Shown here piece after piece: positions 29,108 to 37,576 of a stretch of 64,000 nt of DNA; the first letter of the stretch is position 1; every line of letters begins with the position of its first letter. The stretch comes from Acidobacteriaceae bacterium (GTDB lineage: Bacteria > Acidobacteriota > Terriglobia > Terriglobales > Acidobacteriaceae). The stretch is from contig CAHJWI010000007.1 in NCBI GenBank assembly GCA_903642225.1, positions 47,458 through 111,457 on the forward strand, in the 5' to 3' direction. Position numbers and translations under genes: made by a program. The notes under the pieces were generated by a model, which did no database searches, was not told where the DNA came from, and saw nothing but the letters and a program-made list of their open reading frames with translations.

Positions 29108-29908
29108 CTACACCGGCTGCGGCAGCATCAGCGCATTCAGCGCCGCGCCAGGGTCTGCGGCGCGCATCAGCGCCTCACCAATCAGAAACGCATTGAAGCC
29201 CGCGCCGGCCATCCGCGCAATGCCCTCGGCCGTGCTCAAGCCACTTTCCGCCACGCGAATGCTTGTCTCCGGCAGCATCGCAGCCATGCGCTCCGCTGCG
29301 TCCGTGTTCACCGCAAAGGTGCGCAGATCGCGGCTGTTCACGCCGTACATCTCGCAAGCCAATGGCAGCACGCGCTCTATCTCCGCGGGTGTATGCACCT
29401 CGCACAGCACATCCAATCCACACGCCTTTGCCGCCGCCCTTAGCATCTCCAATTCCTTGTCCGTCAGCGCGTCCGCAATCAGCAACACCGCATCCGCGCC
29501 GTGCGCACGAGCTTCCACCAATTGGAACTCGTCCACGATAAAGTCTTTGCGAAGGCACGGCAGCGTGCATGCCGCTGAGGCCATCTCCAGGTTACGCAGG
29601 CTGCCCTGGAAGAACGGCTCGTCCGTCAGGACCGAGAGCGCCGCAGCACCATGCGCCTGCAACGTGCGCGCAAGCTCCGCAGGCTGAAAGTGCTCGCGAA
29701 TCAAACCCTTTGACGGAGATGCCTTTTTCAACTCGGCAATGACGGCGAAGTGGCTTGATGCAGCCGTGCGCAGGGCCGACGCAAACCCGCGCGGCACATG
29801 ATCGGCCGCGCCACGCTCCAGCGCGGCCAGGTTCGTCGCCGCCTTACGTGCCGCAAGGTCACGACGGGTCTGCGTCACAATGCGATCTAAAATAGTAGGC
29901 GGCGTCAT
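29108..29908 (-). CDS. trpC: Indole-3-glycerol phosphate synthase
   Basis: A 266-residue barrel that forms indole-3-glycerol phosphate. Motifs in order: AELKKASPSKGLI (Glu59, Lys61), LRKDFIVDEFQ, LCEVH, the phosphate loop VNSRDL and VAESGLST. It is the first gene of the trpC-trpF-(leader)-trpB-trpA order. trpD, trpE and trpG are not in the window. The tRNA-Leu terminator lies upstream, so its promoter must lie within 29909-29950 or transcription is read through. Confidence 0.95.
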   Translation of the reverse strand: MTPPTILDRIVTQTRRDLAARKAATNLAALERGAADHVPRGFASALRTAASSHFAVIAELKKASPSKGLIREHFQPAELARTLQAHGAAALSVLTDEPFFQGSLRNLEMASAACTLPCLRKDFIVDEFQLVEARAHGADAVLLIADALTDKELEMLRAAAKACGLDVLCEVHTPAEIERVLPLACEMYGVNSRDLRTFAVNTDAAERMAAMLPETSIRVAESGLSTAEGIARMAGAGFNAFLIGEALMRAADPGAALNALMLPQPV

Positions 29909-29950
29909 TCGCTCTTCATCCTAGCGCTTTCACAGGGCGCGCCTGCCACA

Positions 29951-29984
29951 CAATAAAAACGCGATGCCGAAGCATCGCGTTTCA
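29951..29984 (-). terminator. Rho-independent terminator of tRNA-Leu
   Basis: AAACGCGATGC and GCATCGCGTTT form a perfect 11-bp stem with a TTCG tetraloop on the minus strand, followed by TTTTTATT. It stands 9 bases after the tRNA CCA end. Confidence 0.93.
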
Positions 29985-29992
29985 AGAACAGT

Positions 29993-30079
29993 TGGTGCCG
30001 AAAAGAGGACTCGAACCTCCACACCCTTGCGAGTACATGGACCTGAACCATGCGCGTCTGCCAATTCCGCCATTTCGGC
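29993..30079 (-). tRNA. tRNA-Leu (CAG)
   Basis: Minus strand: acceptor GCCGAAA pairs with TTTCGGC, D-loop GGCGGAATTGGCAGACGC, anticodon arm ATGGTTCAGGTCCAT with anticodon CAG at 30045-30043, a long class-II variable arm (TACTCGCAAGGGTG), T arm GGAGGTTCGAGTCCTC, discriminator A and encoded CCA. The long variable arm fits leucine. Confidence 0.96.
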
Positions 30080-30298
30080 ACGGTGAGCGAGGCTTTGGTC
30101 CATCGCTGCAGCTTCATAAGTGTGGCAAAGCCACGGGTCTATGTCAAACCCCTGAACTGCCACGCGCCGCACCACCTCTCCATACAAGCCGATCGCAACA
30201 CATGGGCGGTGCCGACTCCAGAGGGCAAGATCGCATGAAACACCTGCGGCGAATGGGGCATCCCAACTCCCGTCGCACCATTAAAGGAGCCCAGCGCT

Positions 30299-30559
30299 AT
30301 GCAAAAGGCAATACCCGGTAATCCCGCAAGTACACCAGAAGCGGTCATCCCAGAAGACCTTGCTCTTGAGATCCGCAAACTTGCGCACGATCTTAGCAAT
30401 GCGCTGGAAATTGTGGTGCAAACGGGGTATTTGCTGAGTACAGCGGACCTTAAAAGTCCGGCAAGCGACTGGCTGCGCATGCTTGACACCGGTACGCAGA
30501 AGGCGCTCGAGATCAACATGAGCCTGCGCAACTTCATCAAAATGCACACGTCGCGCTAG
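30299..30559 (+). CDS. Small helical protein resembling a histidine-kinase dimerisation stub
   Basis: An 86-residue protein with AAAGGAG nine bases before its ATG. It has two predicted long helices: LALEIRKLAHDLSNALEIVV and WLRMLDTGTQKALEINMSLR. The first contains AHDLSNALEI, like an H-box (phospho-accepting His plus acidic residue), but there is no ATPase domain and no receiver. It may be a phosphotransfer or docking protein, or simply a kinase-derived small protein. It is convergent with the receiver gene at 30617-31252. Confidence 0.65.
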   Translation: MQKAIPGNPASTPEAVIPEDLALEIRKLAHDLSNALEIVVQTGYLLSTADLKSPASDWLRMLDTGTQKALEINMSLRNFIKMHTSR

Positions 30560-30616
30560 CCGTCGGTTGCAATTTCTTACCCGCAACCATGCGCATGCAT
30601 TCTGGCCGCTAGATAA

Positions 30617-31252
30617 CTACACTGCGGCCGTATTTCGTAGGCTTTTGCTGACCGGCTTTGTGGGTGTCTTTGCGCTTCCCGCTTTGACCACGGGTTTCGC
30701 CGCGGATGCAGCTGAGACTCTTGCTACCGGCTTCTTGCCTGTCATCATTGTTCTTCCTGATTTCGCACCGGCTCCGTCCGCAGCCTTCGTCGACCTTTCC
30801 GCTGGCTTTTCGGTGCTCTTGGCCGCCTTGGCTTTTGCCGGCACCACATCTTTGGAGGGTTGTTCCTCCGGGACGGCTTCTCCGTCGCCGTGGTGGCGTA
30901 CATACAAAGCCTCAAGCTGCTGAAGCAACTGACGCGTGTGCATTGGCTTTACAAGAACTTTGTCGGCACCCATGTCGGCCAGCGCATCCTCATCTACAGG
31001 AAACGCGGACAGTAACGCAACCGCTGGGTTGTAGCTTGCCGCCTTTGCCGCGTTGATCACCTCTTCACCTGCGCGCTCGCCTTCCATGCGCATGTCGGTG
31101 ATCACCATCTCGTACTCTCGGTGCTTGATGCGCGCTTTACCCTCACGCGCACTGGTGGCTGTGTCCACATCAAAGCCGCTGATCTCCAGCACGGCCTTCA
31201 GGGTCAGCAGCACGGCCACTTCATCATCCACAAGAAGAATGCGACGTTTCAT
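30617..31252 (-). CDS. Response-regulator receiver with basic Ala/Lys/Pro-rich tail
   Basis: Starts at the ATG at 31252 (GGGAG twelve bases upstream). Residues 1-120 form a CheY-like receiver: RILLVDDE acidic pair, phospho-Asp in VITDMRM, Ser in LLSAFP and Lys in VLVKP. The last 85 residues are a low-complexity, Lys-, Ala-, Pro- and Ser-rich tail (AKAKAAKSTEKPAERSTKAA, KTPTKPVSKSLRNTAAV) like histone H1 or AlgP tails, with no HTH. It may bind nucleic acid or act as a linker. The target is unknown; the small helical gene on the opposite strand is the only nearby signalling partner. Confidence 0.85.
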   Translation of the reverse strand: MKRRILLVDDEVAVLLTLKAVLEISGFDVDTATSAREGKARIKHREYEMVITDMRMEGERAGEEVINAAKAASYNPAVALLSAFPVDEDALADMGADKVLVKPMHTRQLLQQLEALYVRHHGDGEAVPEEQPSKDVVPAKAKAAKSTEKPAERSTKAADGAGAKSGRTMMTGKKPVARVSAASAAKPVVKAGSAKTPTKPVSKSLRNTAAV

Positions 31253-31622
31253 CGAAACTGTGGTCTCCCTCGACAACTTTAGCAGCGTGTTCACAGACGC
31301 TCCGATCTGCAGCATACTCCCTTCCAGCCTCACGGTCTGCATCTGCACGCGCACTCAAGTAACCAACGCCCTGCTAAGCGCGGCCAGCTTATGCTGCACG
31401 AATTGCACCTGTAGGCTTCTGTCTACGGCTCACTCCGACTGTACGGGTTGCTCCAAAACATGCGCGCGGCGGAAACCTGCCTCAGACCGCCTGCAGCAGT
31501 GGTGAGCGAGCACAAAGTCGCACCACGTCTGTCTGCAGCCTACGGTTTTTCGCCCTAAAAAAACATCACCGGACAGCGGGGTTTGCAGCCGCGCACTTTC
31601 CTGCTATACCCCTGTTACCCAC

Positions 31623-34600
31623 ATGCGCGCTTCAATGTTGCCTTGTCTTCTGCCCGCACTCCTCGCGTCTACCCTGCCCGCCCAGGGCAAACCTGCGCCC
31701 TCGCCCGCTGCATCTGCCGCAACCCTCGACTACAAGGACGAAGCACTCGTCTTCGAGCACTGGGACACAACGATCCGCATGCACCCGGACGGCACCGGCG
31801 ACCGCACCGAACACATCGTCATGCGCGTGCAGTCGGAGGGTGCGGTGCGTCAGTTCGGCGTGCTCGCCGTGGCTTACGCCTCGGCCACCGCCAAGGGCAG
31901 CGTAGAGCATGTGAACGTAAGCAAACCCGATGGCACCGTCGTCGCCACGCCGGAAGGTGACAGCTTAGAAACGACGCCCGACGTCACTCGCGAGGCCCCC
32001 CTCTACAGCGACCTCAAGCAGGTCCAGCTCCCGGTCCGCTCCCTTACCGCCGGCGACACACTCCAGTACGACCTGCACACCGTGTACACCCGCGCCGAGG
32101 CACCCAACCAGTTCTGGGGTGCGGACCGCCTCAACCTCTTCGGCGTCGTGCTCTCCCGCACCTTCACCTTAGAAGTCCCCTCAGCCAGCTACGTCCAGGT
32201 TTGGAGCCCTAACTACAAGGCGACCATCACTGACGACCACGGCCTGAAGACCTACCGCTGGACGGCCTCGCAACTCAAGCCCACGCCCAAACCCAAAGAA
32301 GACGGCGAAGAAGAACCCGATCCCAGCAAAGACCTGGACGAAGACACCCAGGGTCGTAAGCTCCCCTCCATCGCCTGGACCACCTTTCACTCCTGGGCCG
32401 AGGTCGGTGATTGGTACCGTTCCCTCGCCCTTTCCCGTGCGGAGCCGGACAGCACCATCCGCGAACGTGCCAACGCCCTCACCGCCGATAGCAAAACTCC
32501 CATCGACCAGGTGCGCGCGCTCTACAGCTTCGTCGCCACCAAAACCCGCTACGTCGGCATCGATCTCGGCATCGGCCGCTTCCAACCCCATCCCGCAGCC
32601 GACGTCCTCAGCCTTGCCTACGGCGACTGCAAAGACAAAGACACCCTTCTTGAAGCCCTGCTCCGCGCCAAAGGCTTCACCACTGCTCCCGCCCTCATCG
32701 GCGCCGGCATCACGCCTGTTCCCGACGTGCCCTCACCCGCCGTCTTTAACCACGTCATCACAACCGTTACCCTGCCCGGCACCGGCGAACTCTGGATGGA
32801 CAGCACTGCCGAGGTCGCACCCTTCCGCCTGCTCAACCCCGCCATCCGCGACCAGGAGGCCCTCGTCGTCCCGGCCTCCGCCCCGGCAGTCCTGCAAAAA
32901 ACCCCCGCCAACCCGCCCTACCCTTTCACCGCAAACTTCAAGGCCGAAGGCACCCTCTCCGACACCGGCCTCATGAAGGCCCACATGACCGCCACCTACC
33001 GCGACGACCAGGAAGCTGTCGTCCGCACGCTCGCCCGCAACGTCGCACCGGCAGAGTGGGATAAGGCCTCCCAGTACCTCAGCTCCATGACCGGCTTCGC
33101 CGGCACCACCGGCAACACCCGCTTCCCCGGCATCGCCGACTACACCAGCCCCGCAACCCTTACCTACGACTACACCCGCAAGGGCTACGGCGATTGGGAC
33201 AACCTGCGCATCGTTCCGCTCGCCCCCGCCATCACCATCGCCAACGACACCTCAGACACAAAGCCCCCACAGCACGACATCGAGCTCGGCGCGCCCCGCA
33301 CCGAAACCGTCGAAAGCCGCATCAAGCTGCCCGACGGCTGGCGCACCGACCTGCCCAGCGCAGTCCACGCCAAAAGCAAATACGCCACCTTCGACAAGAC
33401 CTACCACTTCAACGACGGCGCCATCCTCACCGACCGCACTATCACCGTCCTCGAAACCCGCGTCCCCAGGGCCGACTGGAAGCAATACCAGGCCTTCTGC
33501 AAACAGGCCAACCTCGATCAGGAGCCCTGGATCCAGCTCATCCGCCCCGCCGCCAAGCAGTCCGAAAGCTCGATCGACAAGTCCTCAACGAACCCTGTGA
33601 CCACCAAGAGCTCCGACGACGCAACAGGTAACAGCGCTCCGCCAGCACCTGCCGCTGTCTCCTCGGTACCTCCTGCCCCAGAAGACGCTTCGGTCGAGAC
33701 CCTTCGCAGGACTGTTGGACAACAATTTATGGCGCATGACTATACCGCTGCCCGCCAAACCCTAGATCGCATGAAAGCAAAGGACCCGAACGCACCCGCT
33801 CTCTATTTCAGTTATGGCAGTCTCGCGCTCGACAACCATAATTACGATGAAGCAATAGCCGACTTCCGCAAGGAGACCGTAACGCATCCCGAATGGCCGG
33901 ACGGTTGGAATGCGCTCGCCACGGTGCAGCATCAGCAGGGTCAGAAAGCAGAAGCCATTCAGACTTTGCAAACCTACTTCAGCAGTCATCCGGATAACAT
34001 TCGCATTGGCCGATTGCTCGCCTTTTGGCAAACCGAAGCAGAAGACCATTCCGCCGCTTTAAGAAATCTCGAACTCTTGACCACCGCCAACCCTGACGAC
34101 CGCCGCATCCGCCTCGAACTCAGCAACGCCCTGCTCGCCGCCCATCGCAACGACGAAGCCGCAGCCGCCGCAAAAAGCGTGCTCGACGGCACCGACGATC
34201 CCAACCTTCTCAACGACGCCGGCTACGTCCTTGCTGAACTCGGCCAGGACCTGCCTCAAGCCGAGCAGGCCTCCCGCGACTCCATCACCAAACTGGAAGC
34301 CAAGAGCCGCGACATCACCCCGGACCAGGTCAACAACCTCGCCTTCCAGGAGAGCAATCTCCTCATCGCCTCCTGGGACACCCTCGGCTGGATCCTCTTC
34401 CGCGAGGGCAAACTCGACGACGCCCGACCCTATCTGCTCGCCGCCTGGCGCAACGACCTGCACGCCGAGGTCGGCGACCACATGGGCCAACTCGAAGAGG
34501 CAGCCGCCAACCCCGCCACCGCTCTCGAGTACTACCGCCTTGCCAAAGCCGCCATCGAAGGTCAGGTCACGCCCGCCGTCCGCACCCACATCGACAGCAG

Positions 34601-35054
34601 CATCGCCCGCCTGCAAAAATTACCCGCGCTTCCACTCCATCCACAAGCCCAATCCGCTGAAATCACCTCTATCAACGCCGACAAGGGCCTCTCCCCCGAA
34701 CAAAAGAAGTCCCTCGTCGACCGCGTCCGAACCCGCGGAGAAAGCAGCGGAGCCACACAGCAACTCGTCAACCTCCGCACCTACACCGTCCGCCGCGCCA
34801 AGGACACCACCGGCTGGGGAACCGTACGCCTCCAACTCACAGCCACGGGCGTCCAGGCTGCCCAGCCCTCCAGCGGCGAACCCAAACTCTCCGCCGAAGT
34901 CACCGACCTCAAAGCCCTACCTTTTACCGAGCTTGTTCCACCCAGCTCCACCGCTTGGCTCCTGCGCAGCGGCGTCCTTAGCTGCCCCTCCACCGGACCC
35001 ACCTGCGAGCTCGTCCTTGTGCCCAACGCCACCCTCGCCACCGAGCAACATTAG
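31623..35054 (+). CDS. Secreted DUF3857 / transglutaminase-like / TPR protein
   Basis: An 1143-residue protein. Signal peptide (MRASMLPCLLPALLASTLPA), DUF3857 domain (about 40-250, beta-rich with TEHIVMRVQSEGAV), a transglutaminase-like domain with the triad Cys336 (AYGDCKDKD), His377 (FNHVITT) and Asp393 (WMDSTA), a beta-rich middle to about 640, and TPR helices from about 700 to 1000 (TLDRMKAKDPNAPALYFSYG, WNALATVQHQQGQKAEAIQT). The family is periplasmic in Acidobacteria and Bacteroidetes; the substrate and partner are unknown. Codon use changes between about 33590 and 34080, with many A/T third positions against the strong C/G third bases elsewhere. It is followed at 104 bases by the YXWGXW lipoprotein. 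Confidence 0.9.
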   Translation: MRASMLPCLLPALLASTLPAQGKPAPSPAASAATLDYKDEALVFEHWDTTIRMHPDGTGDRTEHIVMRVQSEGAVRQFGVLAVAYASATAKGSVEHVNVSKPDGTVVATPEGDSLETTPDVTREAPLYSDLKQVQLPVRSLTAGDTLQYDLHTVYTRAEAPNQFWGADRLNLFGVVLSRTFTLEVPSASYVQVWSPNYKATITDDHGLKTYRWTASQLKPTPKPKEDGEEEPDPSKDLDEDTQGRKLPSIAWTTFHSWAEVGDWYRSLALSRAEPDSTIRERANALTADSKTPIDQVRALYSFVATKTRYVGIDLGIGRFQPHPAADVLSLAYGDCKDKDTLLEALLRAKGFTTAPALIGAGITPVPDVPSPAVFNHVITTVTLPGTGELWMDSTAEVAPFRLLNPAIRDQEALVVPASAPAVLQKTPANPPYPFTANFKAEGTLSDTGLMKAHMTATYRDDQEAVVRTLARNVAPAEWDKASQYLSSMTGFAGTTGNTRFPGIADYTSPATLTYDYTRKGYGDWDNLRIVPLAPAITIANDTSDTKPPQHDIELGAPRTETVESRIKLPDGWRTDLPSAVHAKSKYATFDKTYHFNDGAILTDRTITVLETRVPRADWKQYQAFCKQANLDQEPWIQLIRPAAKQSESSIDKSSTNPVTTKSSDDATGNSAPPAPAAVSSVPPAPEDASVETLRRTVGQQFMAHDYTAARQTLDRMKAKDPNAPALYFSYGSLALDNHNYDEAIADFRKETVTHPEWPDGWNALATVQHQQGQKAEAIQTLQTYFSSHPDNIRIGRLLAFWQTEAEDHSAALRNLELLTTANPDDRRIRLELSNALLAAHRNDEAAAAAKSVLDGTDDPNLLNDAGYVLAELGQDLPQAEQASRDSITKLEAKSRDITPDQVNNLAFQESNLLIASWDTLGWILFREGKLDDARPYLLAAWRNDLHAEVGDHMGQLEEAAANPATALEYYRLAKAAIEGQVTPAVRTHIDSSIARLQKLPALPLHPQAQSAEITSINADKGLSPEQKKSLVDRVRTRGESSGATQQLVNLRTYTVRRAKDTTGWGTVRLQLTATGVQAAQPSSGEPKLSAEVTDLKALPFTELVPPSSTAWLLRSGVLSCPSTGPTCELVLVPNATLATEQH

Positions 35055-35158
35055 GCCCAAGCGCAACCCTTCTGTCGTGAACGTGTCTATTCTGCAGGGG
35101 GCAGTACCAGAGACATCCGTCAACCGAGCGGCATCTCACCCCCTTTGAGGTACGTACG

Positions 35159-37471
35159 ATGGCTACCCTTTTTTCTCAGGCGAACACTCCCCGCCGCACC
35201 ACGCTCGCTCTCGCCGCCACTCTGGCCCTCACGCTCACAAGCATGGTTGGCTGCCGCAAAGACATGGCCGCCGTGCAGCAGGCCCCCATTATCGATGGCA
35301 ACGACGCTGGCGACCCGGCAAACGCCAACATGGCCGTGCCTCTCGCCACCGGTGCCCAGACGGTCACCGGCGCTCAGCTCGGCTACGCAAATGCCTCGAC
35401 ACCCGTACTCCGCTACGCCGCGCCCACCACCCGCGCTGCCGGCCCCAGCTACAACGGCCCCAGCTACAACCGCCCCAGCTACAACCGCCCGCAGCAGCAA
35501 AGCGCGGACAACTATCCACCACCAAACGGCGTCCGCAACGAGGCGTACAACTACAGCACCCAGCCGCCCCAGGAATACAGCCAGCCATCTGGCCAGGCCT
35601 ACAGCGGCGAGCCTCAGGCGAAGAACGGCGACGACGACCAGCTCTACAGTGATCTGCTCGACACCAACACACCAATAGCCCAGCAACCACCGCCGCCCCT
35701 ACCGGTATACCAGCAGCCGGTCGCGCCCGGCCCCGACTACCTGTGGACCCCTGGCTACTGGAACTACGCTCCCGCAACATATGCCAACAACGGCTACTAC
35801 TACGTTCCCGGCAACTGGGTCTCTGCACCCTTTACCGGTGCCCTTTGGACGCCCGGTTGGTGGGGCTACACCGGCCGCGGCTATGGCTGGCATCGCGGTT
35901 ACTGGGGTCGCCACGTCGGCTACTACGGCGGCGTCAACTACGGCTTCGGCTTCATCGGCATCGGCTACCAGGGCGGCTACTGGAACAGCGACCACTTCTA
36001 CTACAACCGCGAATGCAATCACGTTGAGCCGCGCGCCGTAAACAACTACGTCTACCAGCGCAACGTCTCCGTCATCAACAACACTTACATCAACAACTCG
36101 CGTACCAGCTACTACGGTGGTCAGGGAGGTCTACAGCGCCGGCCCGTTCAGGCAGAGTACGCCGCTCAGCGTGAAGTGCACATCGCGCCTCTTCCCGCAC
36201 AGATTGCAGAGCGGCAGCAGGCTTCACAAAACCGGCAGCAGTTTTTTGCCGCAAACAGCGGCCGCCCGGCCCAACTCTTCGCCGCGCACCCTGTTATCGA
36301 GCACAACGTCGCCGTCCCACCGCAGCTTGCGCGCCCACAGGCGTTCAACAACGGCAACCTCTCCCGTGCACAGGCCGGCTTCAACGGCAACCAGCTTCAG
36401 CAGCAGCAGCAAATGACCGTGCAGCAGCAGCAGGTCCAGGCCAACCTGCAACAGCAACGTCTGCAACAGGCCAACCTGCAGCAGCAGCAACGTCTGCAGC
36501 TTAACGGGCAACAGCAGGCGAACAATCTGCAGCGTCAGCAGCAAGACCAATTGCAGCGCACTCAACAGTTGCAGCAGGCCGATGCACAGCGCCAACAGCA
36601 ACAACAGCTCCAGGCCGCTCGCACGGGCCAGCTGCAACTTCAGCGCGGGCAGCAGAACGATCAGTACCGTGTGCAGCGCCAACAGGCTCTGCAGCAGCAA
36701 GGCAATGTGCAGCGCGCCGACCAGCAACAACTGCGCCTCCAGCAGCAAACACAGTCGCAGCAGCAGGCTGAACTGCAGCGCCAGCAGCAACAACTGCAGC
36801 GTCAGCAGCAACAACAGCTCCAGGCCGCCCGCACGGGCCAGCTGCAACTTCAGCGCGGGCAGCAGAACGATCAATACCGTCTGCAGCGCGAGCAGCAGGC
36901 TATGCAGCAACAGTCCCTTCAGCGCCAGAGCAACGCGCAACGCGCCGCTCAGCAACAGCTGCAGCGTGAGCAGGGTGACCAGCAACGGCTGGCCCTGCAA
37001 AACGGGATGCAGCAACAACGTAACCTTCAAATCCAGCAACGCTCTGAACAGCAGAGTGTGCTGCAGCAACAGCGGAATCTGCAAGTGCAGCAGCAGAACC
37101 TGCAGCGTGCGGAGCAGCAGAATCAGATACAGCAACAGCGAAATCTGCAGATGCAGCAGCAACGCAACTCGCAGATGCAGCAACGCTCTGAGCAGCAGAA
37201 CGCACTGCAGCAACAACGAAACCTGCAGGTGCAGCAGCAAAACCAGCAGCGAGCAGAGCAACAGCAGGGTGCACGCATGCAGCAGGAGCAGCAACGAGCC
37301 ATCCAGCAGCAACAGCGCCAGCAACAGGTCGTACAGCAACAAGCAGCACGTCCGCAAGTTGAGGTGCGGCAGCCCCAGCCACAGCAGGCTCGTCCCCAGC
37401 CCACACCCCAGCCACAGCAGCACGCCGCCCCACCGCAGCCGCATCCGCAGCGTGGCAACGATCCCCGTTGA
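35159..37471 (+). CDS. Lipoprotein-like YXWGXW-repeat protein with long glutamine-rich tail
   Basis: A 770-residue protein. The N-terminal helix (LALAATLALTLTSMVGC) ends at Cys32 in MVGC, a near lipobox, so it is probably a lipoprotein. Residues about 170-330 carry aromatic repeats: YLWTPGYWNY, YVPGNWVSAPF, LWTPGWWGYTG, YGWHRGYWGRHVGYYGG. These are the YXWGXW module. From about 370 to 760 it is mostly Gln, Leu, Arg and Asn, with repeating QQQRNLQxQQQ blocks and one duplicated 24-residue unit (AARTGQLQLQRGQQNDQYR). It ends Pro/His/Gln-rich. The tail is probably an extended or coiled-coil stalk in the periplasm or outside. GAGG lies about ten bases before the ATG. It could be a spacer for an outer-membrane or cell-surface structure. 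Confidence 0.82.
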   Translation: MATLFSQANTPRRTTLALAATLALTLTSMVGCRKDMAAVQQAPIIDGNDAGDPANANMAVPLATGAQTVTGAQLGYANASTPVLRYAAPTTRAAGPSYNGPSYNRPSYNRPQQQSADNYPPPNGVRNEAYNYSTQPPQEYSQPSGQAYSGEPQAKNGDDDQLYSDLLDTNTPIAQQPPPPLPVYQQPVAPGPDYLWTPGYWNYAPATYANNGYYYVPGNWVSAPFTGALWTPGWWGYTGRGYGWHRGYWGRHVGYYGGVNYGFGFIGIGYQGGYWNSDHFYYNRECNHVEPRAVNNYVYQRNVSVINNTYINNSRTSYYGGQGGLQRRPVQAEYAAQREVHIAPLPAQIAERQQASQNRQQFFAANSGRPAQLFAAHPVIEHNVAVPPQLARPQAFNNGNLSRAQAGFNGNQLQQQQQMTVQQQQVQANLQQQRLQQANLQQQQRLQLNGQQQANNLQRQQQDQLQRTQQLQQADAQRQQQQQLQAARTGQLQLQRGQQNDQYRVQRQQALQQQGNVQRADQQQLRLQQQTQSQQQAELQRQQQQLQRQQQQQLQAARTGQLQLQRGQQNDQYRLQREQQAMQQQSLQRQSNAQRAAQQQLQREQGDQQRLALQNGMQQQRNLQIQQRSEQQSVLQQQRNLQVQQQNLQRAEQQNQIQQQRNLQMQQQRNSQMQQRSEQQNALQQQRNLQVQQQNQQRAEQQQGARMQQEQQRAIQQQQRQQQVVQQQAARPQVEVRQPQPQQARPQPTPQPQQHAAPPQPHPQRGNDPR
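36597..36669 (+). repeat. Internal direct repeat, copy 1
   Basis: This stretch is nearly identical to 36807-36879 (offset 210 bp, only scattered synonymous changes). It encodes QQLQAARTGQLQLQRGQQND and the following YR. A recent internal duplication within the Gln-rich tail. Confidence 0.85.
36807..36879 (+). repeat. Internal direct repeat, copy 2
   Basis: Second copy of the unit at 36597-36669, same reading frame, so the duplication adds whole codons to the lipoprotein tail. Confidence 0.85.
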
Positions 37472-37495
37472 TTATTTTCAACCGAATGCGAACAA

Positions 37496-37520
37496 AATCA
37501 GGGACCCTCGGTCCCTGATT
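37496..37520. terminator. Bidirectional terminator
   Basis: AATCAGGGACC and GGTCCCTGATT form a perfect 11-bp stem with a 3-base loop between the convergent lipoprotein and Nramp genes. TTCATTTG follows on the plus strand and TTTTGTT on the minus strand. Confidence 0.9.
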
Positions 37521-37576
37521 TCATTTGCTCTGGTAGCTTCGACCCAGACTGTCTCAGTGCTGCTAGGTCTACCGAG

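Noticed and set aside
35450..35490. Short tandem repeats resembling a CRISPR or satellite
   Set aside because: They are in-frame repeats encoding SYNxP units of the YXWGXW protein, without spacers.
36224..37444. 406-codon leucine-rich minus-strand frame
   Set aside because: Antisense of CAG/CAA codons gives Leu-rich (CTG/TTG) text; it is a shadow of the glutamine-rich tail.
37496..37520. Inverted repeat as insertion-sequence end
   Set aside because: It sits between two convergent genes with T-rich flanks and has no transposase or target duplication; it is a terminator.
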